Origin: Rhizobium sp. ZPR4 | Lineage (GTDB): Bacteria > Pseudomonadota > Alphaproteobacteria > Rhizobiales > Rhizobiaceae | Reading direction: 5' to 3' | DNA length: 64,000 nt | Assembly: GCF_040215725.1 (NCBI RefSeq) | Contig: NZ_CP157967.1 | Span: forward strand, 3,566,501 to 3,630,500 | Shown: positions 49,513 through 57,997 of the stretch, piece after piece | How positions within the stretch are numbered: position 1 is the first letter of the stretch | How the letters are laid out: the number at the start of each line of letters is the position of its first letter | Position numbers and translations under genes: made by a program | The notes under the pieces: model-generated | The model's database searches: none | Seen by the model: the letters and a program-made list of their open reading frames with translations, nothing else | Told to the model about the DNA's origin: nothing

Positions 49513-49538
49513 GCCCCGGCATTTGTCAATGCCAGGGC
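49513..49538 (-). terminator. ahcY terminator
   Basis: GCCCCGGCATT, loop TGTC and AATGCCAGGGC pair with one mismatch in eleven. On the minus strand it is followed by TTATTTTTTAG, so it should terminate ahcY transcription. Confidence 0.85.
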
Positions 49539-49568
49539 CACAAGATGTTGTGGATACTGTTTTTGTAA

Positions 49569-50969
49569 TCAGTATCTGTAGTGGTCGGACTTGAACGGAC
49601 CCTTCGGCGTCACGCCGATATACGAAGCCTGCTCTTCGGAAAGCTCCGTCAGCTTCACGCCGAGCTTGGCGAGATGCAGGCGAGCGACCTTCTCGTCGAG
49701 GTGCTTCGGCAGCACGTAGACTTCGTTCTTGTAGTGGCCGGGCTTGGTGAAAAGCTCGATCTGGGCCAGCGTCTGGTTGGTGAAGGAAGCCGACATCACG
49801 AAGGATGGATGGCCGGTGGCGTTGCCGAGGTTGAGAAGGCGGCCTTCCGACAGAAGAATGATGCGGTTGCCCTTGGCGAACTCGACCATGTCGACCTGCG
49901 GCTTGATGTTCGTCCACTTCAGGTTCCGCAGAGCGGCAACCTGGATCTCGTTGTCGAAGTGGCCGATGTTGCCGACGATCGCCATGTCCTTCATCGCACG
50001 CATGTGATCGATGCGGATGACGTCCTTGTTGCCGGTCGTGGTGATGAAGATGTCGGCCGAGGAAACGACGTCCTCGAGCTGAACGACTTCGTAACCGTCC
50101 ATGGCGGCCTGCAATGCGCAGATCGGGTCGACTTCCGTGACCTTGACGCGGGCGCCGGCGCCGGAGAGCGAAGCGGCAGAACCCTTGCCGACGTCGCCGT
50201 AACCGCAGACGACCGCAACCTTGCCGGCCATCATGACGTCGGTGGCGCGGCGGATACCGTCAACCAGCGATTCCTTGCAGCCATACTTGTTGTCGAACTT
50301 CGACTTGGTGACCGAGTCGTTGACGTTGATGGCCGGGAAGGGCAGCAGGCCCTTCTGGCTGAGCTGGTACAGGCGGTTGACGCCCGTGGTGGTTTCTTCG
50401 GTCACGCCCTTGATGGCGTCGCGCTGCTTGGTAAACCAGCCCGGCGAAGCCTGAAGGCGCTTCTTGATCTGTGCGAAGAGGATCTCTTCTTCTTCCGAAT
50501 GCGGGTTGGAGAGCACGTCCTCACCGGCTTCGGTGCGGGCGCCGAGCAGGATGTACATCGTGGCGTCGCCGCCATCATCGAGGATCATGTTGGAAACGCC
50601 GCCATCGGTCCACTGGAAGATCTTGTCCGTGTAGGTCCAGTAGTCTTCGAGGCTTTCACCCTTGATGGCGAAGACCGGAACGCCGGAAGCGGCGATCGCG
50701 GCAGCGGCATGATCCTGCGTCGAGAAGATGTTGCAGGATGCCCAGCGCACTTGAGCGCCGAGTGCGACCAGCGTCTCGATGAGAACGGCCGTCTGGATCG
50801 TCATGTGCAGCGAGCCGGTGATGCGTGCACCCTTCAGCGGCTGCGCTTCGCCGAATTCGGCGCGGCAGGCCATCAGGCCCGGCATCTCGGTTTCGGCGAT
50901 CGTGATTTCCTTGCGGCCGAAGTCGGCAAGGCCGATATCCGCGACGATGTAGTCCTTTTCAGTGCTCAT
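49569..50969 (-). CDS. ahcY: adenosylhomocysteinase
   Basis: Hydrolyses S-adenosylhomocysteine to adenosine and homocysteine, removing the inhibitory product of methylation. ATG 50969 ([18 protein letters not shown]) has GGAGA upstream and gives 466 residues; the longer frame to 51092 includes the untranslated leader. NAD-binding is shown by [18 protein letters not shown]. The active site includes [13 protein letters not shown] and [17 protein letters not shown] text ([19 protein letters not shown]). It has the 40-residue insertion of plant/proteobacterial enzymes. A strong ATAAAGA palindrome precedes the gene. Confidence 0.97.
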   Translation of the reverse strand: MSTEKDYIVADIGLADFGRKEITIAETEMPGLMACRAEFGEAQPLKGARITGSLHMTIQTAVLIETLVALGAQVRWASCNIFSTQDHAAAAIAASGVPVFAIKGESLEDYWTYTDKIFQWTDGGVSNMILDDGGDATMYILLGARTEAGEDVLSNPHSEEEEILFAQIKKRLQASPGWFTKQRDAIKGVTEETTTGVNRLYQLSQKGLLPFPAINVNDSVTKSKFDNKYGCKESLVDGIRRATDVMMAGKVAVVCGYGDVGKGSAASLSGAGARVKVTEVDPICALQAAMDGYEVVQLEDVVSSADIFITTTGNKDVIRIDHMRAMKDMAIVGNIGHFDNEIQVAALRNLKWTNIKPQVDMVEFAKGNRIILLSEGRLLNLGNATGHPSFVMSASFTNQTLAQIELFTKPGHYKNEVYVLPKHLDEKVARLHLAKLGVKLTELSEEQASYIGVTPKGPFKSDHYRY

Positions 50970-51096
50970 GAAGGTCTCCAGCCTGAACGATGCAGTCGCG
51001 CCGCGGGCAGACGCCTCGGCCGAATGCAACAAGAATTGCACGCTGACAGCGTGTGGATGATGCCGTGTAGCAGGCTTCAGGGTGGAAATCAATAAT

Positions 51097-51126
51097 GATA
51101 TAAAGAAGTCTTTATGTCTTTATATC
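51097..51126 (-). promoter_or_regulatory. palindromic operator upstream of ahcY
   Basis: GATATAAAGA (51097-51106) and TCTTTATATC (51117-51126) are exact inverted repeats. Inside them ATAAAGA-AG-TCTTTAT (51100-51115) is a tighter 16-base palindrome, and a third TCTTTAT half-site follows at 51117. It lies between the HPr gene and ahcY, about 130 bases before the ahcY start. SahR, an ArsR-family regulator of the SAM cycle, is a candidate, but no regulator gene is in the window. Confidence 0.6.
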
Positions 51127-51150
51127 CAGCTGGCAATCGCAGGCAAACGC

Positions 51151-51426
51151 CTAAATTTCCTCGCCGAACTTGTTGGCGACCAGCTGGTCGAGCGCCTCGA
51201 GCGCTTCGGCGGCCTGGTTGCCGCTTGCCGTTACCATTACACTGCAGCCGGGGCTGGCCGCCAGCATCATCAGGCCCATGATCGACGTGCCGCCGACCGT
51301 GGTGCCATCCTTCGAAACGGTGATCGCGGCGTCGTAGGCTTCGACGGTCTGCACGAATTTCGCCGAAGCACGGGCATGCAAACCCCGCTTGTTGATAATC
51401 AGGAGTTCCCGGGAAAGCTCGGTCAT
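51151..51426 (-). CDS. ptsH: HPr family phosphocarrier protein
   Basis: A small PTS phosphocarrier. ATG 51426 (MTELSRELLIINKRGLHARAS) gives 91 residues; a GTG at 51465 would add 13 residues and overlap the EIIA gene. The phospho-accepting His17 is in KRGLHARASAKF. The regulatory Ser48 is in GGTSIMGLMMLAA, the HPr kinase target motif, so both phosphorylation sites are kept. No EIIB or EIIC transporter is nearby, so it is probably a regulatory (PTS-Ntr-like) HPr. It acts with the adjacent EIIA and HprK. Confidence 0.94.
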   Translation of the reverse strand: MTELSRELLIINKRGLHARASAKFVQTVEAYDAAITVSKDGTTVGGTSIMGLMMLAASPGCSVMVTASGNQAAEALEALDQLVANKFGEEI

Positions 51427-51445
51427 GGGGGCGGTGTTTGCCTCG

Positions 51446-51847
51446 TTATTTGCCACTGAGCACACGGCTGGCCACGTTGATATATTTGCGCCCGGCCTCC
51501 GATGCTTCCACCAAAGCCCTTTCCATATTGTTGTCGCCGCGCACGCCTGCGAGCTTGATCAGCATCGGCAGGTTGACGCCGGCGATGACCTCGGTGTGGC
51601 CGCTATTCATGACGGAGATTGCGAGATTGGAAGGAGTACCGCCGAACATGTCGGTGAGGATGATGACACCGTGCCCGTCGTCGGCACCGGCAACAGCCTG
51701 CAGGATATCCTGCCGCCGCTTGTCCATGTCGTCTTCGGGACCAATGCATACCGTTTCTATGAACTTCTGCGGACCAACGACATGCTCGACAGCATGCCGA
51801 AACTCTTCAGCCAGCTTGCCATGAGTGACAAGCACAAGTCCAATCAT
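51446..51847 (-). CDS. manX: PTS EIIA component, mannose family (ManX-like)
   Basis: A 133-residue EIIA(Man)-type protein from ATG 51847 (MIGLVLVTHGKLAEEF), with active-site His9. VIILTDMFGGTPSNLAISVMN is the family core motif. It accepts phosphate from HPr. In rhizobia this protein is regulatory, linked to succinate-mediated catabolite repression, not to sugar transport, because permease components are lacking. The upstream in-frame extension to 51913 is not used. It lies between hprK and the HPr gene. Confidence 0.92.
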   Translation of the reverse strand: MIGLVLVTHGKLAEEFRHAVEHVVGPQKFIETVCIGPEDDMDKRRQDILQAVAGADDGHGVIILTDMFGGTPSNLAISVMNSGHTEVIAGVNLPMLIKLAGVRGDNNMERALVEASEAGRKYINVASRVLSGK

Positions 51848-51987
51848 GATATTACTGCTCCCATCGCATACGCAAACAGGTGGCCCATATCGCAATGCAG
51901 CAATGTCGTCCACCAGTGGGGGGACATCTTGGCGATGAAAAGACGAAGTGCAAGCTTAAAATACAGGATTTGCGCGCCTGTGCGGGC

Positions 51988-52464
51988 CTAAATGGCCGAT
52001 TCATCGAAACTCGCGCCGATTTTCGCCATTATTATGGCGAGCGGATTCGCAGAGGTTGCAGCCAATCGGATGAGCGGCAACCGGGCAGATGCGGTAATAT
52101 CGATCCGCTCGCCTTCGGGTGGCATCCGTTCCGCCGTAGCCGGGTCGACAGGGCGGATGGCGAAGCGCATTTCGCCCTCGGAAATATAAGGCATGCGAAC
52201 GATGCCGGTATAGCGGATTTCCATAAGCCCCGCGATCGAGGGCGGACATTTCGCAATAATGGAGCCGTTCTGTTCGCTAATCAGCACCCGGTCGTCCGCA
52301 ATCAGGCTTGCCGCCAGTCCGAGCGGTTTGGCGGCGGCAAGGCAGGAGAAGGCAAGGGCGGATTTGCCGCTGCCCGAGGGGCCGAGGAACAGCAGCCCCG
52401 TTCTGCCGATGACGATCGCCGTTGCATGGATATTGGTCGTTTCGCCGGTCATGCGGCTGCTCAT
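51988..52464 (-). CDS. hprK: HPr kinase/phosphorylase, short alphaproteobacterial form
   Basis: Phosphorylates HPr on its regulatory serine. It has only the catalytic C-terminal domain: 158 residues against about 310 in Firmicutes. The P-loop is FLGPSGSGKSALAF (Lys near residue 34), and AGLMEIRYTGIV corresponds to the HprK signature. ATG overlaps the chvG stop (ATGA). In Sinorhizobium this kinase controls succinate-mediated repression and is tied to ChvG-ChvI. An ATG at 52452 is an alternative start. Confidence 0.94.
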   Translation of the reverse strand: MSSRMTGETTNIHATAIVIGRTGLLFLGPSGSGKSALAFSCLAAAKPLGLAASLIADDRVLISEQNGSIIAKCPPSIAGLMEIRYTGIVRMPYISEGEMRFAIRPVDPATAERMPPEGERIDITASARLPLIRLAATSANPLAIIMAKIGASFDESAI

Positions 52465-54299
52465 GCCGTCGTCTGGGCCGGCAGCGACAGGATGAAGCGG
52501 GCTCCGAGCAGCGTCGCGCCATCGCTATCGACGATATTTTCGGCGCGCAGCGACCCACCATGCGCCTCGGCAATTTGCCGGCTGATCGAAAGGCCGAGGC
52601 CGGAATTCTGTCCGAATCCTTCGGATTCAGGCCGGTCGGTATAAAAACGTTCGAAGATGCGGTCGATGTTCTCGGCCTGGATGCCGGGGCCGTTATCCTC
52701 GATATAGATGACGCAGCGCGTCCGCGTCCGCGTCAGCCGGACGGTGATCTTGCCGGTTTCCATCGGGACGAAGGAACGTGCGTTTTCGATGAGATTGGTC
52801 ACGATCTGGCCGATGCGAAGATCGTGGCCGTCGATCGTGAACTTCGCCTTGTTGCCTGGCTTGCGGTCGACGACGTATTCGATCTCGACAGCTTTCTTGC
52901 TGTGTCCGACCTGCCTTGAAATCTCGATCATGTCGCGCAGCAGCACTTCCATATCGAGCGATCTCGCATCCGAACGGGCGAGCTCGGCATCGAGGCGCGA
53001 TGCGTCGGAGATATCGCTGATCAGGCGGTCGAGGCGGCGCACGTCGTGCTGGATCACATCCATCAGCCGCTTCTTGGAATCGTCGCTCTTGGCAAGCGGC
53101 AGCGTTTCGACGGCGCTGCGCAGCGAGGTCAGCGGGTTCTTCAGCTCGTGGCTGACGTCGGCGGCAAAACTCTCGATCGCATCGATGCGGTCGTAGAGCG
53201 CTGAGGTCATGTCGCGCAGCGCAATCGACAGATTGCCGATTTCGTCCTGGCGAGCGGAAAAGTCCGGGATTTCCTCGCGTTCCTTCGCCCCGCCGCGGCG
53301 CACGCGGATGGCGGCGGCAGAAAGCCGGCGCAGCGGATTGGCGATGGTCGAGGATAAAAGCAGCGACAGCACGACGTTGACCAGCGTCGCAACGCCGAAG
53401 ACACGCATGATCGCGAGACGTTCGGCATGGACGATCTTGTCGATGTCGCCGGCCTGGGTAGAGAGCAGCAAGACACCGAGAACGGCGCGGAAACGCTGGA
53501 TCGGAACGGCGACCGAAACGATCAGCTCGCCTTTCTCCGTGGTGCGGACCACTGCGCCGCGCACGCCGGTGAGCGCGTTCATGACTTCCGGATAGATGGA
53601 GCCGTCGCCGCCGGGCGCTTCTTTATAGACAGGCAGGTTGCCCGGCTGCAGCATCTTGTTGAGCAGGCCGCTGAACCAGTCGGACCAGCTCTGCTTCTCG
53701 TCTTCGACGGGCGGCAGATCGTAGCGCAGCACCTGGCCGCGCGAATAAAGATGGCGGCTGTCGAGCAAGAGGTTCGCATCGGCATCGAAGATGCGGGCGC
53801 GGGTGCGTGTCGGCGAGATCAGCCGCGTCAGCACCGGCGCCACCTTTTCCGGATCGATCGGGAATTCCAGATCCTCGTCGTTCGGAACGGGCGTGATGCT
53901 CTGGCCGGCCTGCAGTTCCAGCAGCTTCTGCGGATCGATGGTGATGGAGTTGGTGTCGACCGATGCCGAAGCCGAGACGGCACCGGCGATGATCTCGCCC
54001 TGCGTCAGCAGGCTTTCGACGCGGGCGTCGATCAGGCCCTCGCGGAATTGGTTGAGGTAGAGAATGCCACCGACAAGCACGACGAGGGCGGCCAGATTGA
54101 AGAACAGGATGCGCCGCGTCAGGCTTGAGAACACGGCATTGCCGAAGATGCGGCGGATCAGAACGAACGGATGAGTCCAGCGACGGCGCGCGGGCCGAGC
54201 GCCGCTCGGGCTTTCCGAGTCGTCTATGTCTCTGTCCTGCACCAGCTGTGCCAAGCCTACGGCCCTTTCGAAGAACGGGATCGGCGATCCCGTCCGCAT
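52461..54299 (-). CDS. chvG: sensor histidine kinase ChvG (ExoS)
   Basis: A 612-residue transmembrane sensor that responds to acid and envelope conditions, controlling exopolysaccharide, motility and virulence or symbiosis in rhizobia. A cytoplasmic N-terminus is followed by TM1 (ILFFNLAALVVLVGGILYL), a periplasmic sensor domain to about residue 300, TM2 (IMRVFGVATLVNVVLSLLLSS) and a HAMP region. The phospho-accepting His384 lies in AADVSHELKNPLTSLRS. The ATPase motifs NLIENARSF, EDNGPGI and GLGLSISRQIAE are intact. It overlaps hprK by four bases and follows chvI by 39. Confidence 0.96.
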   Translation of the reverse strand: MRTGSPIPFFERAVGLAQLVQDRDIDDSESPSGARPARRRWTHPFVLIRRIFGNAVFSSLTRRILFFNLAALVVLVGGILYLNQFREGLIDARVESLLTQGEIIAGAVSASASVDTNSITIDPQKLLELQAGQSITPVPNDEDLEFPIDPEKVAPVLTRLISPTRTRARIFDADANLLLDSRHLYSRGQVLRYDLPPVEDEKQSWSDWFSGLLNKMLQPGNLPVYKEAPGGDGSIYPEVMNALTGVRGAVVRTTEKGELIVSVAVPIQRFRAVLGVLLLSTQAGDIDKIVHAERLAIMRVFGVATLVNVVLSLLLSSTIANPLRRLSAAAIRVRRGGAKEREEIPDFSARQDEIGNLSIALRDMTSALYDRIDAIESFAADVSHELKNPLTSLRSAVETLPLAKSDDSKKRLMDVIQHDVRRLDRLISDISDASRLDAELARSDARSLDMEVLLRDMIEISRQVGHSKKAVEIEYVVDRKPGNKAKFTIDGHDLRIGQIVTNLIENARSFVPMETGKITVRLTRTRTRCVIYIEDNGPGIQAENIDRIFERFYTDRPESEGFGQNSGLGLSISRQIAEAHGGSLRAENIVDSDGATLLGARFILSLPAQTTA

Positions 54300-54338
54300 G
54301 CTCTTATTCCATTGGGTGCCGTATGGTCCAGTTAACTA

Positions 54339-55070
54339 TCAGGCAGCTTCGCGGAAGCGATAGCCCACGCCATACAGCGTCTCGATCATATCAAAATCGA
54401 GGTCGACCATCTTGAATTTCTTGCGCAGGCGCTTGATGTGGCTGTCGATCGTGCGGTCGTCGACATAGACCTGCTCGTCGTAAGCCGCATCCATCAGGGC
54501 GTCGCGGCTCTTGACCACGCCGGGGCGCTGCGCCAGCGAATGCAGGATGAGGAACTCGGTGACGGTCAGCGTGACCGGCTCGCCCTTCCAGGTGCAGGTA
54601 TGGCGTTCCTGGTCCATGACGAGCTGTCCGCGTTCCAGCGAACGGGCTTGCTGCGTAGCGCCCGGCTTGGCGGCGGTTGCGCCACCGGCAGCATTCGCGG
54701 CTTCGCGTGCGGAGGCACGGCGGAGCACCGCCTTGACGCGTTCGACCAGCAGACGCTGCGAGAATGGCTTGGTGATGAAGTCGTCGGCGCCCATCTTCAA
54801 GCCGAAGAGTTCGTCGATCTCTTCATCCTTCGAGGTGAGGAAGATCACGGGCAGGTCGGATTTCTGGCGCAGGCGGCGCAGCAGTTCCATGCCATCCATG
54901 CGTGGCATCTTGATATCGAAGATCGCCAGTTGCGGCGGCCGGGCCAGCAGGCCGTCCAGCGCCGAGGCTCCGTCCGTATAGGTCTCTACCTTATATCCCT
55001 CTGCTTCCAAGGCAATCGATACGGAAGTCAGGATATTGCGGTCGTCGTCAACGAGCGCGATTGTCAACAT
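54339..55070 (-). CDS. chvI: response regulator ChvI
   Basis: OmpR/PhoB-type response regulator paired with ChvG. ATG 55070 ([12 protein letters not shown]) has GGAG about nine bases upstream; ATG 55088 is possible. The phospho-accepting Asp52 is in [15 protein letters not shown], with FLTSKDEE and [10 protein letters not shown] completing the receiver domain. A low-complexity Ala/Gly linker ([14 protein letters not shown]) leads to the winged helix ending [30 protein letters not shown]. It is divergent from pckA across a 333-base, AT-rich region. Confidence 0.97.
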   Translation of the reverse strand: MLTIALVDDDRNILTSVSIALEAEGYKVETYTDGASALDGLLARPPQLAIFDIKMPRMDGMELLRRLRQKSDLPVIFLTSKDEEIDELFGLKMGADDFITKPFSQRLLVERVKAVLRRASAREAANAAGGATAAKPGATQQARSLERGQLVMDQERHTCTWKGEPVTLTVTEFLILHSLAQRPGVVKSRDALMDAAYDEQVYVDDRTIDSHIKRLRKKFKMVDLDFDMIETLYGVGYRFREAA

Positions 55071-55088
55071 GGTGTTCGTCTCCGTCAT

Positions 55089-55421
55089 CAGTGCGCGTCT
55101 CCCGGATTTGGAATCCAGCCCAGGCGGTCTGCCAGCTCGATCGGCGGTAACCTGGCGCGCTTATGGGGATAAAGGTGGAACAAATTGTGGCAAAGATAAA
55201 GGGGAGGATTGTTGCCGAGAAAAACCCTTGCGCATTAGTTGTGCGACGAAACGTCCCGCCGCCCCTTATTCAAACGATTTAAAATTATCGAAATTTATTT
55301 AAATCGATTAAATAACTGATATCATTAAACATTTCTTGCTTCTGGCTCTTGTGCTTTTAAAAAGAGCCCTCTACGCTTTAGGCAATTCTAACGGCCAAGC
55401 CCCTTTGTAGAGGAAAAAGTG
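55089..55421. promoter_or_regulatory. divergent chvI-pckA promoter region
   Basis: A gene-free stretch of about 333 bases. The half near pckA (55270-55340) is strongly AT-rich, unlike the flanking genes. TTTAAATCGATTAAAT at 55298-55313 is a palindromic element with a central CG, as used by LacI-family regulators. A similar AAACGATTTAAAATTATCG precedes it. In rhizobia pckA is controlled by the LacI-type regulator PckR, so these are candidate PckR sites. This is inference from motif type. Confidence 0.5.
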
Positions 55422-57032
55422 ATGGAGCAATTCGGCGTCCGCAATCCCGCGACTGAACTGGGATCGATCGGCCTGGGAGCCGCCGCCAGTGTGCACTATA
55501 ACCTGATGGCAGCCCATCTTTACGAGGAGGCGATTCGCCGTCGTGAGGCCGATCTGACCGCCGATGGTGCGCTGAGAGCGATCACCGGACAGCACACCGG
55601 CCGTTCCCCGAAGGACAAGTTCGTGGTGCGTAACGCCACCACCGAAGACCAGATCTGGTGGGATAACAACAAGCCGATGTCGCCGGAGCATTTCGAGCTG
55701 CTGCACGAAGACATGCTGGCACACGCTCGCGGCAAGGACCTGTTCGTGCAGGATCTGATCGGCGGCGCCGATGTCGAATATGCTCTGCCGACGCGCGTCG
55801 TCACCGAATTTGCCTGGCATTCGCTGTTCATCCGCAATCTGCTGATCCGCCCCGATCGCGCAGCGCTCGAAAGCTTCGTACCGCAGCTGACGATCATCGA
55901 CCTGCCGAGCTTCCGCGCCGATCCCGAGCGCCATGGCTGCCGTACGGAAACGGTGATCGCCTGCGATCTCGTCAACGGCATCGTCCTCATCGGCGGCACC
56001 TCTTATGCCGGCGAAATGAAGAAATCGGTCTTCACCGTCCTGAACTACCTGCTTCCGGAACGTGGCGTCATGCCGATGCATTGCTCGGCCAATGTCGGCC
56101 CGGAAGGCGATGCGGCGATCTTCTTCGGCCTGTCCGGCACGGGCAAGACGACACTCTCGGCCGATCCGACCCGCACGCTCATCGGCGACGACGAGCATGG
56201 CTGGGGCGAGAACGGCATCTTCAACTTCGAAGGCGGCTGCTACGCTAAAACCATCCGTCTGTCGGCCGAAGCCGAGCCGGAAATCTACGCCACGACGCGC
56301 CGTTTCGGCACCGTGCTGGAAAACGTCGTGCTCGACGAGCACGGCCGCCCGGATCTCGACGATGGCTCGCTGACGGAAAACACCCGCAGTGCCTACCCGC
56401 TGCATTTCATCCCGAATGCCTCGGAATCCGGCATCACCGGCCATCCCGAGACGATCATCATGCTGACGGCAGACGCTTTCGGCGTCATGCCGCCGATCGC
56501 CAAGCTGACGCCGGATCAGGCGATGTACCACTTCCTGTCCGGCTACACCGCCAAGGTCGCCGGCACGGAAAAGGGCGTCGTCGAGCCGGAAGCCACCTTC
56601 TCGACCTGCTTCGGCGCCCCCTTCATGCCGCGCCATCCGGCCGAATATGGTAACCTGCTCAAGGAACTGATCGCCCGCCATGGCGCTCGCTGCTGGCTGG
56701 TCAACACCGGCTGGACCGGTGGCGCCTATGGCAAGGGAAGCCGCATGCCGATCAAGGCGACGCGCGCATTGCTCGCCGCAGCCCTGAAGGGTGACCTCGA
56801 CAATGTCGAATTCCGCACGGATGCGAATTTCGGCTTTGCGGTTCCGGTCGCTGTCGAAGGCGTCGAGAGCGCCATCCTCGACCCGCGCTCCACCTGGGCC
56901 GATGGCGAGGCCTATGATGCGCAGGCCAGGAAGCTGGTGCAGATGTTCGTCACCAACTTCGCGAAGTTCGAGGACCATGTGGACGGCAATGTCCGCGATG
57001 CGGCCCCGGGAATGCCGGTCGCTGCGGAGTAG
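55422..57032 (+). CDS. pckA: phosphoenolpyruvate carboxykinase (ATP)
   Basis: Converts oxaloacetate to PEP for gluconeogenesis, essential for growth on succinate and other dicarboxylates. ATG 55422 has AGGAAAA upstream and gives 536 residues; a GTG directly precedes it. The P-loop (kinase-1a) is [16 protein letters not shown], kinase-2 is [20 protein letters not shown], and [16 protein letters not shown] is near the N-terminus. It is divergent from chvI. Its product PEP feeds the PTS proteins encoded close by. Confidence 0.97.
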   Translation: MEQFGVRNPATELGSIGLGAAASVHYNLMAAHLYEEAIRRREADLTADGALRAITGQHTGRSPKDKFVVRNATTEDQIWWDNNKPMSPEHFELLHEDMLAHARGKDLFVQDLIGGADVEYALPTRVVTEFAWHSLFIRNLLIRPDRAALESFVPQLTIIDLPSFRADPERHGCRTETVIACDLVNGIVLIGGTSYAGEMKKSVFTVLNYLLPERGVMPMHCSANVGPEGDAAIFFGLSGTGKTTLSADPTRTLIGDDEHGWGENGIFNFEGGCYAKTIRLSAEAEPEIYATTRRFGTVLENVVLDEHGRPDLDDGSLTENTRSAYPLHFIPNASESGITGHPETIIMLTADAFGVMPPIAKLTPDQAMYHFLSGYTAKVAGTEKGVVEPEATFSTCFGAPFMPRHPAEYGNLLKELIARHGARCWLVNTGWTGGAYGKGSRMPIKATRALLAAALKGDLDNVEFRTDANFGFAVPVAVEGVESAILDPRSTWADGEAYDAQARKLVQMFVTNFAKFEDHVDGNVRDAAPGMPVAAE

Positions 57033-57060
57033 ATTTTTCGCAACAGCAATGACTCACGTG

Positions 57061-57087
57061 AAACCCGGCGGCCGATCCGCCGGGTTT
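57061..57087 (+). terminator. pckA terminator
   Basis: AAACCCGGCGG, loop CCGAT and CCGCCGGGTTT form a perfect 11-base stem followed by TTTCG. A weak parS-like TCACGTGAAAC overlaps its left edge. Confidence 0.88.
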
Positions 57088-57111
57088 TTCGTTTCACTGG
57101 ATGTTTTCAAG

Positions 57112-57177
57112 CGCAATGCAATGTGGAATAGAGCGATTTCAGGAAAAGTGCTCAGCGGTTTTCCGCTTGGAATTGCG
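57112..57177. repeat. AGCGG hairpin repeat, copy 4
   Basis: Inner arms GGAAAA (57142-57147) and TTTTCC (57159-57164) flank GTGCTCAGCGG. Outer arms CGCAAT (57112-57117) and ATTGCG (57172-57177) are also inverted. It lies just after the pckA terminator. Confidence 0.65.
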
Positions 57178-57248
57178 TAGACTGACGATAGAGCGGCGAC
57201 GCGGCTTCAGCCGGATGTTCGCCGACCTCGGCAGGCGCGGAGAAGATC

Positions 57249-57683
57249 ATGGCCAGCGAAGCGCTTTACATCAACGACCGGATCACGATCGCCGGCTGGG
57301 AGCTGACGGAACAATTCGTTCTGGCAGGCGGTCCCGGCGGCCAGAACGTCAACAAGGTCGCAACTGCAGTCCAGCTTTTCTTCAATGTCCAGAATTCTCC
57401 GTCGCTGACGGACCGCGTGAAGGCGAATGCGATCAGACTTGCCGGCCGTCGCGTGTCCAAGGAAGGCGTTCTGATGATCGAGGCCAGCCGCTTCCGCAGC
57501 CAGGACCGCAACCGAGAGGATGCGCGCGAGCGCCTGAAGGAGCTGATTCTCGAAGCCGCCGCCCCGCCGCCGCCGCCGCGCCGGAAGACCAAGCCTACAA
57601 AGGGCTCGATCGAGCGCCGACTGAAGGAGAAATCCGGGCGATCGGAAGTGAAGAAGATGCGCGGCAAGGTCGGTGGCGACTAG
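57249..57683 (+). CDS. arfB: alternative ribosome-rescue factor ArfB (YaeJ)
   Basis: A 144-residue codon-independent peptidyl-tRNA hydrolase that rescues ribosomes stalled on non-stop mRNA. The catalytic GGQ is in AGGPGGQNVNKVATAVQL. The C-terminal tail from about residue 105 is rich in Lys, Arg and Pro (KTKPTKGSIERRLKEKSG), fitting the part that enters the empty mRNA channel. ATG 57249 has GGAGAAG upstream. The gene downstream is separated by a repeat-rich gap of about 314 bases. Confidence 0.93.
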   Translation: MASEALYINDRITIAGWELTEQFVLAGGPGGQNVNKVATAVQLFFNVQNSPSLTDRVKANAIRLAGRRVSKEGVLMIEASRFRSQDRNREDARERLKELILEAAAPPPPPRRKTKPTKGSIERRLKEKSGRSEVKKMRGKVGGD

Positions 57684-57780
57684 GCTTGGTTTTCGGGCTG
57701 CGGTTTTGGTTTGGTTGGGTCAAGATAGTCAAAAAACAGATCGTCAGGTGAGGCCGAATTCGTTGCAGCTATGTGCCTGG

Positions 57781-57935
57781 CCCCTCATCCTAATCTTCTC
57801 CCCGCTGAGCGGGGAGAAGGGACAACAGCGTGAAACAACAGACTCTCGTTGAAGCGACTAATTTGAGGCAAGAAGAGCTCCCTCGCCCCGTCCTGAGCTT
57901 GTCGAAGAGGGCGGGGAGAGGGCTGGGGTGAGGGG
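57781..57935. repeat. RIME-like palindromic mosaic element
   Basis: The arfB-alkB gap is filled with palindromes. CCCCTCA (57781-57787) and TGAGGGG (57929-57935) bound the element. Within it, CTTCTCCCCGC (57795-57805) and GCGGGGAGAAG (57809-57819) form a perfect 11-base stem. A third block near 57890-57918 holds TCCTGAGCTTGTCGAAG, shared with 37.04 kb. The organisation resembles the Rhizobium-specific intergenic mosaic elements. Confidence 0.7.
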
Positions 57936-57997
57936 CCATGCGCGAGGATGCGGCAATGGCGCGCTGACCTGACCAGCAATGCTCAAAGGAAATATCG

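Larger units (their letters stand above)
49252..49568. other. gene-free region between divL and ahcY
   Basis: About 317 bases without a gene. It holds the hairpin repeat at 49274-49323, a second palindrome at 49350-49376 and the ahcY terminator at 49513-49538. The promoter for the divL-amgK-murU-addBA run must lie in the first part, but I cannot point to a clear -35/-10 pair. Confidence 0.5.

Noticed and set aside
57050..57065. A sixth parS-like site (TGACTCACGTGAAACC) after pckA
   Set aside because: It has three mismatches to the palindrome, overlaps the pckA terminator stem and lies more than 40 kb from the cluster; chance is a sufficient explanation.
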